From NCBI GenBank assembly GCA_029204225.1, contig CM055107.1:31769410-31833409 (forward strand): DNA of 64,000 nucleotides. The letters are read 5' to 3'. Positions 22,953 through 34,435 of the stretch are shown here, in pieces (position 1 is the first letter of the stretch; each line of letters opens with the position of its first letter). The translations under genes and the position numbers were made by a program. Source of the stretch: Diphasiastrum complanatum (lineage: Eukaryota > Streptophyta > Lycopodiopsida > Lycopodiales > Lycopodiaceae). The notes beneath the pieces are model-generated. The model had not been told where the DNA came from, searched no databases, and saw nothing but the letters and a program-made list of their open reading frames with translations.

Positions 22953-23740
22953 TTCTCTCTCTCAAAGCATGGTAGCTTGATGAATCCAAGGCTGCTCCTT
23001 TATTTCTCGAACAGACCTTTGTCTAAGGCCTTTGTAAAAATGTCAGTCACCATCTCCTTTATTCCAATGAAAATAGTCTGTAGCATCTTCCTCCCGATCA
23101 GATCTCTTATCAAGTGATATACAGCTACAATGATGATCTTCCCATTTATAATTCTCACATAAACATTGGAATCAGCCATTAGTCAGGCTTGATCTTTCTT
23201 CTTATACCATTGTCGCGCTAACTACTTCAGACTGTAGATACTCCTATGCATTCTGCATGCAAAAGTAGAAAGTGAGTTCGAGATGTAGCCTAGAGGTTGA
23301 TCCATGTAGACTTCTTCGTCTAGCTAGCCATGCAAGAACGTTGTCTTTTCATCCATGATGTGAATTTTGAGATCATAAGCAACTGCATATGCAAATAGTA
23401 AACGTAGGAATGAATGTTTCATGACAAGAGAGAAGGTTTCAACATAGTCAATACCATTTCTCTGAGAAAACCCCTTCACTACAAGTCTTGCTTTATACGT
23501 AGAAATATCTCCATTCGGTCCATACTTCAGCTTGTATACCCACTTGTATTTTGCAGTTTTTTGCTTATCTGGTAATGGCTGCAACATCCATACCTGATTC
23601 TTTCTCATGGATTCCATCTCCTCATTCATGGCTTGGATCCATTTGTCCTTCTCTGGACATTCAATTGGTTTCTCGAATGTTTGTGGTTCTCCATTGAATC
23701 CACAAAACTCTTCTGATGTAGAAGCTGAGCTTCTTGGCAC
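22953..23740 (-). pseudogene. Copia RT / RNase H of F1, active site deleted
   Basis: The RT half starts with EKDKWIQAMNEEMESMRKNQ and continues through YKWVYKLKYG, YKARLVVKGFSQRNGIDY and DEKTTFLHG with scattered stops. Near 23117 the text jumps from IIIVAVY (which should be followed by VDD) straight to HLIRDLIGRKM, a segment from the end of RNase H. About 1 kb present in F2 is therefore missing, including YVDD and the RNase H catalytic part. The remainder runs to the PPT. Confidence 0.75.
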
Positions 23741-24991
23741 AAATCTGGCTGGTGCTTTTCATTCTCTTGTCGATCTTCTAGGAGCCTTCTGGAACTGCAA
23801 TGCTCTTTCTTTAACTGTTCTGCTAGGCCCGAAACCATTTCTGTTTACAAGTATTGTAGTAATAAGTTGGCATGCAAATTTTTCTTCGTCTGATTCATCA
23901 CTCAAATGAGGTGCGACTCGAACATCTTCGTCTGAGTGTTCATCCTCTTCTCCCTCTGTCATAGTTGGTAGATCATAGTACTGCATTCTAAGGACTTCAT
24001 AACTGACAGAATCATTGTTGGCCATCTTTCTGCTCTCATCGAATTTGACGTCTCAGACTGTCTTCATTGTGTTTGTCTCTGGCATATAGACTCTGTAGTA
24101 TGACAAATGATTGCCATATCCTACAAGATATCCTTGTTATGCTTTCTCATCAATCTTCTTTCGAAGCTTATCAAGAACATGTGCATAAGCTACACAATCA
24201 AAGATTGGGTTGTGAGTCAGATTGGGTCTTCTACCCCACCATAATTCGTGTGGTGTTGTGTGAGGGGACCTAGCAGCTTCCATTAGAGTCCTGTTTTTTT
24301 TTCTTTCTACAACATCGTTGTGCTGCGGTGTGTAAGATGCAGTTCTTCTGTGAATGATTCCATGATCATTGCAGATGTCAATGAATCGATTTGAGATGTA
24401 TTCTCCACCTCGATCTATTCTAATCTGTTTCATCTTACTTTCAGTGCATCTTTTTGCCCAATTCACATACTCTGTGAACTTGTCAAATGCTTCCGATTTA
24501 TTGTGAATAAAGTAGACTCTGGAAAACTTACTGTAATCATCAATAAAGGTAATATAATACTTTGAGACTCCTACTGAGATCACATTGAAAGGTCCATAGA
24601 TATCTGAATGTACAAGCTCCAAAATCTTTGTAGTTCTATAGGAGTCTTTGACAAAAGAGGTACGTGACATCTTACCCTTCAAACATGCATCACAGGTCAT
24701 CGAACTGGTTGCATTTGAGATGCTCACCCCTGTGATTGCTCCATGATGGCTTGTTTGATATAGTGATATTGAATTCATATGACATAGTCTCCTATGCCAG
24801 AGAATATTTGGCGAATCATCATGAGTCTGATGCACTTGATCTGTAGGTAGGCGTATCTTCAAGTGATACAGGTTGCCTTTTCTTCTACCTTGAGTGATCA
24901 GTGTACTGGTACTTGCATCAACAACGTTGCATGCTTCGTCCAAGAATGTCACACGCATCCATGCATCAGATATTCTTTCCACTGATAGCAA
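23741..24991 (-). pseudogene. Copia integrase of F1
   Basis: The frame 24991-24137 carries the pre-integrase part (HRRLCHMNSISLYQ), the zinc-like CxxC segment (CDACLKGKMSR), and the catalytic core with LVHSDIYGPF, RIDRGGEYI and an HNDVVERKKNRTLMEAAR stretch. First Asp, second Asp and Glu are all present. A deletion then shortens the core end (AARSPHTTPHELWWG), leaving out the segment with LWAEA. The post-catalytic tail and linker follow in other frames down to 23741. Integrase inserts element DNA into the genome; this copy is interrupted. Confidence 0.75.
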
Positions 24992-25588
24992 GTCCTGCTA
25001 CCTAAGTGTAGGCATGAACAGAACGTCTTCGAGTCGTCTATCTCTGTCATTTGTGTTGAGCCATAGTGAACCAATATCATTCACTTGATGCTTTGATCAA
25101 TCTCCAAGAATGATAAATCTTGATGGATCTGCACTTTGAAAATCCGACATGATCCATCTAGATGTAACAAAGTGCGAGGTAAATAAGAATTAATTCATGT
25201 GTGTCAAGTGTTGATACAGTCAAATTACCATAATTCGATCTTTCTTCGCCCGTCTTTGAGCTCTCTGGCTCCTCAACATAGGACAAACTATTGTTGCTCT
25301 CATGTCTGCTTTGAGCTTATTTGTTTCTTGGGTTTTGGCGGCAATCCATGGTTACATGACCCTTCTTATGACAGTGGATACACTCAATTTTTGGATTAAG
25401 CCAACACAAATCGACAGTATGTCCTTCGCGTTTGCATCTCACGCATGTCTTCTTGTCTCCACTCTTTTGTTTCGACCTTCCTTTATTCTTCCATTTGCCT
25501 TTGTTGGCTCCTTCTGCTTGCTGATCTTGATCCTGCTTTTGATCTGACTCCCTCTTAGGCTTGAATTGCTTCTTTGTCTTTTCTTTAT
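24992..25588 (-). pseudogene. Copia gag C-terminus and protease of F1
   Basis: In broken minus-strand frames one can read the protease neighbourhood (SRFIILGD-like) and a knuckle region with conserved Cys and His codons around 25370-25450. Further right is a Lys-rich gag stretch like F2's KKQFKPKRES. The gag is cut at 25588, where the B-family LTR begins. Confidence 0.6.
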
Positions 25589-26077
25589 TGATAAATTTTA
25601 CAGTTTTTAGGACAATAATGATTGTACTTTACAATCATAGAGAGTTATTGGTTGCTTAATCAATGAATCTATCAAGTTCTACACAATAGATCTTGATCTA
25701 GATTCACTACACTTGGATTTAAGCAAGAGCAATGGATCAACACATCATTTTTTTAGTGAGAGCGGCTTCACACGTGTGGAGTACTGTCCACTGTACGGCC
25801 TGCACCTGAAACAACAAGTACAATGATACTAGATAGCAATCATGCATAAAAATCACAAGACAAATGACTAGAAATCTCAGAAAAGTGTAGAGTGCAAAAG
25901 TCTCATCAGTTTTCTTAGCAAAATGATGATCCTTTTATGGATCAAGTACATCCATGAGTCTGGTACAGTCCAGCAGGCCTTCACACGTGTGAAGAGTGCC
26001 ACATCACTCAGATCTATCCATTTTATCCATCCTTGATCCTTATCCAATAGTTGACCTTCTAGAATATGACTAAAATC
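25589..26077 (-). repeat. Left half of a B-family LTR
   Basis: This matches 33592-34076 of the B LTR from its TGATAAA edge onward (shared blocks: atcatagagagttattggttgct, then acggcctgcacctgaaac). It ends abruptly after ctaaaatc. The missing half lies at 27009-27383 in inverse orientation. A weakened TATA-like block occurs at 25931. Confidence 0.8.
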
Positions 26078-26219
26078 ACGAACGCTTTTCTTTCGTGAAC
26101 ATTTCGTGTTCGTGTCTTTTTGTCAGGATGTTCGCAAACATTTTTGTTTCGTGTCTTTTCGTCAAACTGAGGGCTAACAGCTAGCAAAGCTTTGGGAATA
26201 GAAATGTTTTGTTTCTTCA
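26078..26219 (-). repeat. F-family LTR end fragment
   Basis: The last 142 bp before acgtc match the start of an F-family LTR read on the minus strand, beginning TGAAGAAACAAAACATTTC at 26219. In position and orientation it fits the outer end of the F1 5' LTR. Its inner side begins exactly at the breakpoint of the B-family half LTR. Confidence 0.65.
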
Positions 26220-27008
26220 ACGTCTATTTTTCAAAGTTTAAAAGACTCAATCCCGTTCAAACCAACAATTTAAGGTTAGTCTTAGATGTAGAAGCTAAGG
26301 GTATGTATAAATCGCACAACAAAGTAAAGGCAATTGAAAGTAGTGCTTGGGAAAATCAATAAACTATAGGAATGGAATCGATAGGTTTTTCTCAAGAACC
26401 GGCATCATAAAATGTGTGATGGTTTTTTATGCAAGCATTTAAAAGAAAAATTGAGAGTTCTATAAAATGCAGGTTTTCTGAGGATAACTCAGATGAGGTT
26501 TTCCGAGCACTTGTTGAAAGGTGTTGATTAAATGAAACGGATATGTGCAATCTAGTGAGGACCAAATAGATTTACACATGGCAATTTTAAAACTGTCAAC
26601 TTTCAAACAAGTTTCACACGGAAGAATCTTACAATTCTGAGCAAAATGTTATGTGAACACATTTTACATCGGGCGAGGTGCCACTAAATCCTTTGTTAAA
26701 ATCAAGGAATTGATTTTACGTGATTATAATAATTATACCACTTTTTTGGTTTTACATGCAGTGATTGCAATTTGTTTTACATGAAGTTATTATAATTTGT
26801 TTTACATGAACATGAGCAGCCAACGACAGAGACAGCCTGTGGAAGCCCAAATGCCCAGGAGCTTTCAGCGCATGCAAAAAATAGCTTCGTGAAATTTGAG
26901 ATTATTTTGTGGGCGCAGTGATTTGATCCAGAGCTGCACATTCCCAGGAGTAGTGATGCAGGGCAACATGTGGCTGCATTCCTTATTTTTGCCCTTTTTC
27001 CCACTGTC
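26220..27008. other. Spacer between the two half LTRs
   Basis: No recognised coding sequence. A short duplication around 26760-26810 (tgcaatttgttttacatgaa, then tataatttgttttacatgaa) is visible. Confidence 0.4.
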
Positions 27009-27383
27009 TGTTGAAAATTGTCACTTCTCACTTGTCATTTTTTATTGTAAATAAAGATCACTCATGAGTACAATGTTCATGATCTGATTTCACACGTGTG
27101 GAGCCTGTTCCCACGTGTGAAAGAAAGTACTTTTCATACTTTTAAATATCTATTTTGATTTTGTATCAATCAAGTTAGTGTGGACATGATATGACTAGTT
27201 TTTAGTCAAGTTGACTAGTCACCTAGGAATTAGCTTTTCCTTGCATGTGCATGAGTAAATGCTCCCACATGGCAAGTGGATGTTCACACATGTGTATAGA
27301 GGTTTAGAAGATAAGAGTTGACCATTTTTCTTAGATTCTATTTTGTAGGGAATATTCCTATATTCTAGGAGACTAGCTCTTTG
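27009..27383 (+). repeat. Right half of a B-family LTR, inverse orientation
   Basis: It starts with the LTR edge TGTTGAAAATTGTCACTTC and is the reverse complement of 34077-34435. It stops at ctagctctttg, exactly where the other half (25589-26077) stops. Paired cacgtgtg/cacacgtgtgg blocks are included. Confidence 0.8.
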
Positions 27384-28859
27384 AGATAGTGTTTGTATTA
27401 GACATTCTCAATGTGAAGAACTTCTTCCTCAAATGAAGATGTATTTCTCGCTTTTTTATTTAATCCTTTAATTCTTAATAATTTTTTGAATATAAAACAT
27501 CAGACTAGTTTATATGAATTCTTTCTAGCATGAAGTTATTCTTCTGAAAGACTGTTATGTCATGTAAAGTACTACTTGTATGAATAGACTTGGAATTCAA
27601 ATAAATTCTAAGGTTAGAATGTTTCAATTTCTTAAACCTAGAATATCTTTGTTGCATAAATGGATTTTGATGGAATAGTAGCTTCTATCACTCAGATTGG
27701 AAATATTTGAAGGGGAAGTCCTGTTTGTAATAGGGTGAATCCTTTAGTGAAAGCACTTATTACTGACTTTTCTTGGATTTAGATATTTTCATATATCATC
27801 TTTCTAGTTAACTTTTATTGAATTTATAATTTCTTTAAAAGGAGAGGTGAAGTGGTGGGATAAAATTCCATTTGGGAATCTGTGGATTGCATAGTTTTTG
27901 GAAAAGAACTAGTTTGTGGTATAGAAATGAGATTTTTTTGGAAGTAATTTTGGATAGATTTAGAGTAACATGCCTAATTAAAACTTTTCAAAAAAGAGGA
28001 ACTCTCTGGGGATTGTGTGGACAATCTGGAACTAGAACATGTTTGATATTTGAATCATTATCTATAAGTAGTACAGTAAAAGGTCAAAGGTTACTAATTC
28101 CATTTTGATTGGAATAGGAGTAAATTTGATCAGGATTTAAGTCTGAGAGTTCTGTATTGGATCAACCTAATCTTAGTTTGAGTACTAGGATTAGAGAGGG
28201 GTTGATTGAGATGAAGGAATTATGTAATTAGAGGCATGTAGGATTGGAAACTGTTGAGATTGAATTTGTCTCAAATATTTTCTGGATAATATGTTATTTA
28301 CTCATGAGAAATAGAAAATATTTTGTAGCTGAGTTACAAGATCTCAATGAGATATGTGAGTAACATATGTGGGTTCTGGAGGAATCTACCAGGTAGAATG
28401 TGTTTATGTACTGGGTCATATTGAGATTATTTTCATATGTGCACGATTAATCTTGTATGAATCTAGTGTGTAATCCTAGTTACTAAGGTTATCCGGTGCA
28501 CTTAACCTGGTCAGCGAACATAAGCATATGATCAAGTATTGTTTTGACAGATACTTGCAAAGTTAACAAATCTTTGTAAGGAAGATTTATGGATTAGCTT
28601 ATAAATGATTTGGGTAAGGATCTAAATGTGGTGTCATACTAGTATAATTGAATTCTTCACCTAGACATTTGAGATTTCTGAGTCATTGGCAATTAACTTG
28701 AGTAGTTGATTACTCCAAAGTGAAGTTAATTGGTAAAATGATCGGCATGATGTGGATTCACCGGGAACTGATGGTTTGAATTATATTGCCTGTAAGATGC
28801 ATGATTAGTGAATCATTTTGATAAATGGGTATCAAAACTAAAAAATACCTTTTGAAAAT
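27384..28859. other. AT-rich spacer without recognised gene
   Basis: About 1.5 kb with only short frames (for example 27872-28108 plus) and no domain I recognise. Confidence 0.4.
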
Positions 28860-29230
28860 TAAAATAGGCATGAGGATCATGGCATCTTGCGTGCATAAGC
28901 TTATAACCCAATGAGCACATTTGTAAAGTATAGAACATTGTAACATAGAATAAAATAGACTTGGGCCTTGTAAATAAAATATAAAAAAGCCCAAAGTCTA
29001 AGCTACAAAGTTTAAGTTAGAAGTATCAAAATGACAATAGGTGAGATGTGCTACTTTGTGCACCTTGTCATCATTTGTGTTTTCTATGAAGGGCTTGAAT
29101 TTCAATCCTTGCCTCAATGAACCAGCCAATGGTAGCAAAGAGGCAAGGGACTCCCCAAGAATAAAAAAACACCTCTTGTATTCATTTTTCTATGCTTAAT
29201 AGAGAGGAGAAGACTCTACCATTTTGATTT
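28860..29230. repeat. Dispersed repeat K, copy 1
   Basis: This is an inverted relative of 49640-49995. Shared blocks in order include atcatggcatcttgcgtgc, cccaatgagcac, ttgtaaa, tgggcc, gtgtttc/gtgttttct, ggatttcaatcc and aaaaacacct/aaaggcacct. No coding content. It could be an LTR fragment of an unrecognised element. Confidence 0.6.
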
Positions 29231-29619
29231 CTCAAGCATCCTCATGTGCTTTGCCATTTTCTAATGCTCTTTATGAATGCTAATATGTTCTTAACCTTTT
29301 TTGCATTGTCTAATGGTTATGCTTCTTAATGTTTTTCCATTAGAGTAGTGATTAAAGCGCATGAGCTAATCTCCCTCACCTTCTTCTCTCACCCTCTTTC
29401 TTTTTTATCTATGGATTTATTGTGTGGATAGTAGAAGATTGGAAGGGTAGTATTCGTGTTAGAGTTAGATAGCAACTAAGCTACAACTAGCCATAAGTTA
29501 GAGCTCTATACTGTTTTCTAATCCCTTTTGACAGGTCAAGAATCTTTGATCTGAGTGTAATACAACTTTGACTCCCGATCATGCAGTGATTATGTGGTTC
29601 CTCACTGGGTACCACAAAT
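29231..29619. other. Spacer without recognised gene
   Basis: No recognisable domain or repeat. Confidence 0.35.
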
Positions 29620-29945
29620 TATCAGAAGAGAGCTCAAACGATGAGAGTAGTATGCTACGTTGTAGGAAGCAATGGAAGATGCCATTAGAGAAGAGGATGG
29701 GGGCTCTGATGATGACATGAGCGATAACTATACACCGGTCCACCATACCACTCCTTCGATTCCATCCACTTCTAATGCTTCCAATATTTCCAATTATCTG
29801 TTGATGGAATAGGTTACAAAACTACACAAATAGTAGATGAAGCAACTTATGGCTCGTTTTGACCTGAAATTGAAGGATTTGCAAGGAGCTATTGTTGGAA
29901 GAAGGAATGAAGATTTGATAATTCAAAGTCTATGAACGAACTATC
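29620..29945 (+). pseudogene. Possible gag-like acidic fragment
   Basis: A plus-strand stretch reads EEDGGSDDDMSDNY, then PSIPSTSNASN, then after stops LMARFDLKLKDLQGAI. The acidic start, Ser/Pro linker and short helical part recall gag N-termini of LTR elements, but stops interrupt it and no diagnostic motif is present. Confidence 0.25.
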
Positions 29946-29949
29946 GAGT

Positions 29950-30270
29950 GTAGTAGAATTAGCCTTCTTTCCTAATGCATGACTAAGCCTATCAATAATT
30001 GAACAAAGCTATAACGACAGAAGTAATTATTTTAGCAACTAACTTTGAAATCATTACTACTAAAGTGATTTTGTAGCCAAACAATTTCAGAGTGTGAAGT
30101 AATGTATAAAATACTGCAACGTTGAAGTATTCAACATATCAGATGAAGTAATAAGAGATTTATCAGTTACAAATGACTTTAGAGACCCATACATTTTGAC
30201 ATGATACTGAATGCAATAAGAAGATAGATTGATTCAGTAAGTAGCATGTACAAATCAGATGATGAGAGCA
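29950..30270 (-). repeat. J-family LTR fragment
   Basis: It matches the inner part of the J1 LTR at about 40070-40350: aatgcatgacta, aactaacttgaaatcat/aaccttgaaatcatc, gtgattacgtagccaaacaat and gaatgcaataa occur in the same order and orientation. Only this part of the LTR is present. Confidence 0.65.
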
Positions 30271-30568
30271 CAAAACAATAGCGGATGAAAACCACATGCG
30301 AGTGTTTGGATTCATCGAGGATCAATTCAACGACCTCAAAGGCAAGAGTAAAGTTTCATGCAAACCTTCGATGCCTGCCATTGACACGACAATTTGAGCC
30401 TCAGGCTCAAGCATGCCCATAGTTGATCAACTACTCGACATCGAGTTAGATGAAGAAGTTGTTGTTAGTCAGCAACAACAAGTCCAAGGATTGGATCATC
30501 AGCTAATGCCACCTCTAAGAAGATCGAGCTAAGTATGCACATAGCCCACGAGGTATATTTTTTAGTCT
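30271..30568. other. Segment left of the C2 LTR
   Basis: No recognised domain; short frames only. Confidence 0.35.
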
Positions 30569-31333
30569 TGTAAGAAATCAAGAAAAATTTGATATTTTGC
30601 AGCGGAAGCGGTGAGCCGATAGAACATGGATCAGAAGTGTGTCAGTTACCAATTAGCATTCAAGATCAAAATTATACAAATTGCGCAATGAAACAACAAT
30701 ACAATGGACCTAATTGCACTCTAATCACAAATCAAAATGAGTATAAGAAGCTTGAACCTGGGCGTGAGAGTGAGGGTGCAAAACCGCTTCAGTTGATAAC
30801 TAGTTGATCAGATACTACTAAACTCAAAAAATGAACTTAACTATATCCTAAAAAAATGCCTACAAGATCACGTCCTGTTCAGAGCGCTGACTCCAGTAGA
30901 TCTTCCTTGATGATTGGAAGTCAGATGATCAGTACATTGAAAGCTGACATTAATCTATTTGATTAACCACATTTGTCCTACAGTAGGTAGTCGTCGCTTT
31001 GCCAAAGAGCTATGTGCAGAAGTAGGCGAACTGTCAACGTTGGAGTCCTGACAATATTGAATTTTACAATGACTCGAAATTATACACGACGAGCCCATAT
31101 TAAAAAATTCTGATTTTTGGGTCTCAAAAAAATCTTGGATTTTTCGAGTCGATACAGGATCGAAAAGCTCTAACTTTTGGATATCAAAAAATCTAGGATT
31201 TTTTGAGTCGATACAATATCAATTTTTTTTTAAAAATGCGAGTTGAGTTTCTGATATAGTAATTTTTTGAGCCTTTTCTTTTTTGTGAATTTTTCAAAGA
31301 TAGGTATAAACAGGGTATTTTTCAAGATGCTCA
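30569..31333 (-). repeat. 3' LTR of copia C2
   Basis: This is the reverse-complement relative of the C1 LTR at 19256-20065. On the minus strand it starts TGAGCATCTTG just after a ccattaaggtaa PPT-position stretch, and ends CTTACA at 30569. It contains the same atttttcgagtcgatac blocks. Confidence 0.85.
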
Positions 31334-31413
31334 TTACCTTAATGGAATTGGTCTTGAGCATGAATTCCAACTGTGGATCCTGAAAAATTTTGATATTCAG
31401 ATTTAGTAGGTTG

Positions 31414-32167
31414 TTAAATCTGAGATGATGCTCCTTGGTTAGAGCCTTGGTGAATTAATCTACTGTCTATAATTTTGTCTTGCAATAAACCAAAGAAATT
31501 TTCTTGCTTTGCACTTTTTCTTTGAGATAGTGATTCGATATGCTTACTTCGAGAGTGGAATCTCAGATTCAGAGACAATGCAATGGCACTTTGATTGTCA
31601 CAATAGAGGGTCATTGGATGTGACTGGATAATTTCGATATCTACAAGTAGGTTCCTCAGCCAGATTGTCTCCTTGGTAGCATTTTTGGGCTATGTATTCT
31701 GATTCTGTGGAAGATAGTACTACTGAGGTATGTTTCTAGCTGTTCCATGAAATCGAGCCTTGATTGAACAAGAATACAAACCCAGATGTCGATTTTCTAG
31801 TATCGATATCTCCTGCCCAATCTGCATCTGTGTAGCCTTCTAGAATGTTGGCAAATTGGCTACCTTCATAGCAAATGTTGAAGTGCTTTGTAGCTTGGAC
31901 ATACTTCATAACTTTCATGAGAGCCTTCCAATGGATTAGACCTGGATTTAAAAGAAATTGGCTGAGGGAGTTGATTGAGTAGGCAAGATCGGGTCGAGTG
32001 CAAACCATGGCATACATGAGTGACTTGATTATGGAGTGAAATAGATACTTCTTTATCTCCTCCTTCTCTGACTCAAATTTTGGACATTGCTCCTTTGACA
32101 TCTTCAAACTAGGGTCGAGGGGGAAGTAGCTCGGTTTGCACTCGGCCATTCCATATTTCTTTAACAC
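31414..32167 (-). pseudogene. Copia RT end and RNase H of C2
   Basis: The frame 32167-31736 has the RT-thumb part (LKKYGMAECKPSYFPLDPSLKM, SLMYAMVCTRPDLAYSINSLSQ) and the start of RNase H (YTDADWAGDIDTRKSTSGF) with its first catalytic Asp. After a break, 31614-31414 has LYCDNQSAIALS and FHSRSKHIES, the second half of RNase H, which removes RNA from the RNA-DNA hybrid. The break between the two frames disrupts the WLR..L region. Confidence 0.8.
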
Positions 32168-33058
32168 ATTGGTGAGGTATCTCTGTTGGCTGATGAAAAT
32201 CTAAAAATCTCTGTTGGCTGATGAAAATTTGCCTACTGGATTGAATTTGAAAAGTCTAAATTCCGTAACAGTAGTGTGCAGGACCCATATCTGTCATCTT
32301 GTATTCCTGTGCTAACATGCATTTGGTATCCATCATAAAATTCAGATTATTACTGAAAAGTAAGGTATCATCAACATATAGAGTACTGATGATGAAGGAA
32401 TTCGATACAGACTTAAAATAAACATTTGAGTCTACCGATTTTGGGATGAAACTCGATCAAAAAAGCATTAATTTTTTGAAACCAAGCTCTTGGAGACTGT
32501 TTCAGACCATACAAGGCTTTATGAATTATGATAGGTGCTCCTTATCCTTCATCTCATATCCTTCATGCTGGGACATGTAGATCTTCTCTTCAATTGTTAC
32601 CATTGAGGAATACAGTTTGAATGTCCATTTGGTGAACTTCAAGGTCGCTCGGCTACAGCTGCATAGGAAAGAAGTAAACGAATTGAAGCATGCTTTACCA
32701 CTGGGTTGAAGGTTTTTGAATAATCCAAATATGGGATCTGGGAGAAGCCTTTGGCTACCAATTTGGCCTTATGTCGATTTATTTTTCCTTCAGCATCATA
32801 CTTCACCTTGAATAGCCACTTGCATGGGATCAAATTTTGATCCTTTGGTAGTTCCGTTACAGTACACGTTTGACTCTCAATCAAAGAATCAAATTCTGCA
32901 TCCATGGCCGCTTTCCACTGGTCAGCATCAAGTGTTTCTTCTGGGTTGAAGCTTGATCCTTTGATGTTGTTCGATATGTTGAGGTTTTGACTCATTTTTC
33001 GAGTTAGTATCGATTTTCTGATTTTCGATCTTTGAGTTGTTTTCGATACTTGGATCAA
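32168..33058 (-). pseudogene. Copia RT core of C2
   Basis: The N-terminal RT part (33058-32639) reads DADQWKAAMDAEFDSLIESQ, CKWLFKVKYDAEG, KAKLVAKGFSQIPYLDYSKTF and VVKHASIRLLLSYAAVAE. Further left, in other frames, codons for LYVDDTLLFS are preserved at 32355-32380, so the catalytic motif survives although the frame is broken. A 27-bp block (ctctgttggctgatgaaaat) is duplicated near 32190-32230. Not functional as one protein. Confidence 0.75.
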
Positions 33059-33075
33059 AATTTGATTTTTTGATC

Positions 33076-33590
33076 CTAAGGATCGAACAGTGACTGTTCG
33101 ATCCTTGGGTCAGATTTGGCTGGAGCTTTTTCCTTATGGTCAAAAAATTGGTCTTCCATTAATATGACATCCCTGCTCATGAAAGTCTTCTGATTTTCCA
33201 AGTTGCACAGCTTGTATGCCTTGTGATCTGGGGAGTAGCCAATGAAAATCAATTTTTTGCTCTTGTCATCCAACTTCTTACTCAAATCTTCAGGGATCTG
33301 AGCGTAGGCAATGCAACCAAAACCTCGAATATATTTGAGTGATGGTTTCGATCCAGTCCACACCTCATAAGGTGTCTTGCCATTCAGGGCCTTAGTGATG
33401 GATCGATTCTACAAATAGACAGCCGTGGAGACAGCTTCTGTCGCATGGACCATTATGCTTTTGGAACTTTCAATAAGTGTCTGATTCTTCCTTTCTACTA
33501 CTCCATTGGACTAGGGGGAGTAGCTCGTGGTGTATTGTTGATGTATTCCACAGGCCCTGCAAAAATTTCTTCAACTTGATGGAAATCTAT
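33076..33590 (-). pseudogene. Copia integrase C-terminal part of C2
   Basis: The frame 33363-33076 reads WTGSKPSLKYIRGFGCIAYA, then LIFIGYSPDHKAYKL and MSRDVILMEDQFF, the conserved segment that follows the integrase core. To its right, interrupted frames carry VVERKNQTLIE-like and SIMVHATEAVSTA-like text of the core end. The catalytic Asp region is lost at the junction with the B-family LTR. Confidence 0.75.
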
Positions 33591-33591
33591 A

Positions 33592-34435
33592 TGATAAAAT
33601 TTCAGTTTTAGAATATTAATGGTTGTACTTAACAATCATAGAGAGTTATTGGTTGCTTAATCAATGGATCTATCAAGTTCTACACTTTAGATCTTGATCT
33701 AGATTCACTACACTTAGCTTTAAGCAAGAGCAATGGATCAAATCTTCATAAACAAGTGAGAGCGGCCTTACACGTGTGGAGTACTGTCCACTGTACGGCC
33801 TGCACCTGAAACAACAAGTACATAGGTTCTTGATAGCAATCATTCAATAAAGTCACACTTCTATTGACTAGAAATCTCACAAAAGTGTAGAATGCAAAAG
33901 TCTCATCAATCTCATTAGCAAAATGATGATCCTTTTATAGATCAAGTACATCCACGAGTCTGGTAAAGTCCAGCAGGTTTTCACATGCGTGAAGAGTGCC
34001 ACATCACTCAGATCTATCCATTTGATCCATCCTTGATCCTTATCCAAAGTTGACCTTGTAGAATATGGCTAAAATCCAAAGAGCTAGTCTCCTAGGAATA
34101 TTTCCTACAAAATAGGATCTAAGAAAAATGGTCAACTCTTATCGTCTAGAACTCTATACACACGTGTGAACATCCACTTGCCATCATGTGGGAGCATTTA
34201 CTCATGCACATGCAAGGATAAGCTAACTTCTAGGTGACTAGTCAACTTGACTAGTTCACACTTGACTTGATTGATACAAAATCAAAGTCAATAGATATTT
34301 ACAAATATGAAAAGTACTTTCTTTCACACATGGGAACAGGCTCCACACGTGTGAAATCAGATCATGAACATTGTACGCATGATTGATCTTTATTTACAAT
34401 AAAAAATGACAAGTGAGAAGTGACAATTTTCAACA
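33592..34435 (-). repeat. B-family LTR (3' LTR)
   Basis: On the minus strand it runs from TGTTGAAAATTGTC (34435) to the TGATAAAATTT edge (33592). A minus-strand TATAAAAGG at 33931-33939 is a good TATA box. Several acacgtgt/cacacgtgtg blocks may be regulatory. The split copy at 25589-27383 is the same family; the H and G LTRs are relatives. Confidence 0.85.

Larger units (their letters stand above)
22395..26219 (-). mobile_element. Copia element F1, decayed, with insertion
   Basis: A minus-strand F-family copia. Its order from right to left is 5' LTR remnant (26078-26219), gag, protease, integrase, RT, RNase H end, PPT, and a truncated 3' LTR (22395-22952). Part of a B-family LTR interrupts the gag at 25589. 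Stops and frameshifts occur throughout, and the RT active site is deleted, so it is inactive. Its sequence order matches the well-preserved F2. Confidence 0.75.
31334..33590 (-). mobile_element. Copia element C2, 3' half
   Basis: A minus-strand C-family copia retaining the end of integrase, RT, RNase H, PPT and 3' LTR. Its 5' half is missing: at 33591 it is replaced by a B-family LTR. Stops and frameshifts divide all coding parts. Confidence 0.8.
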
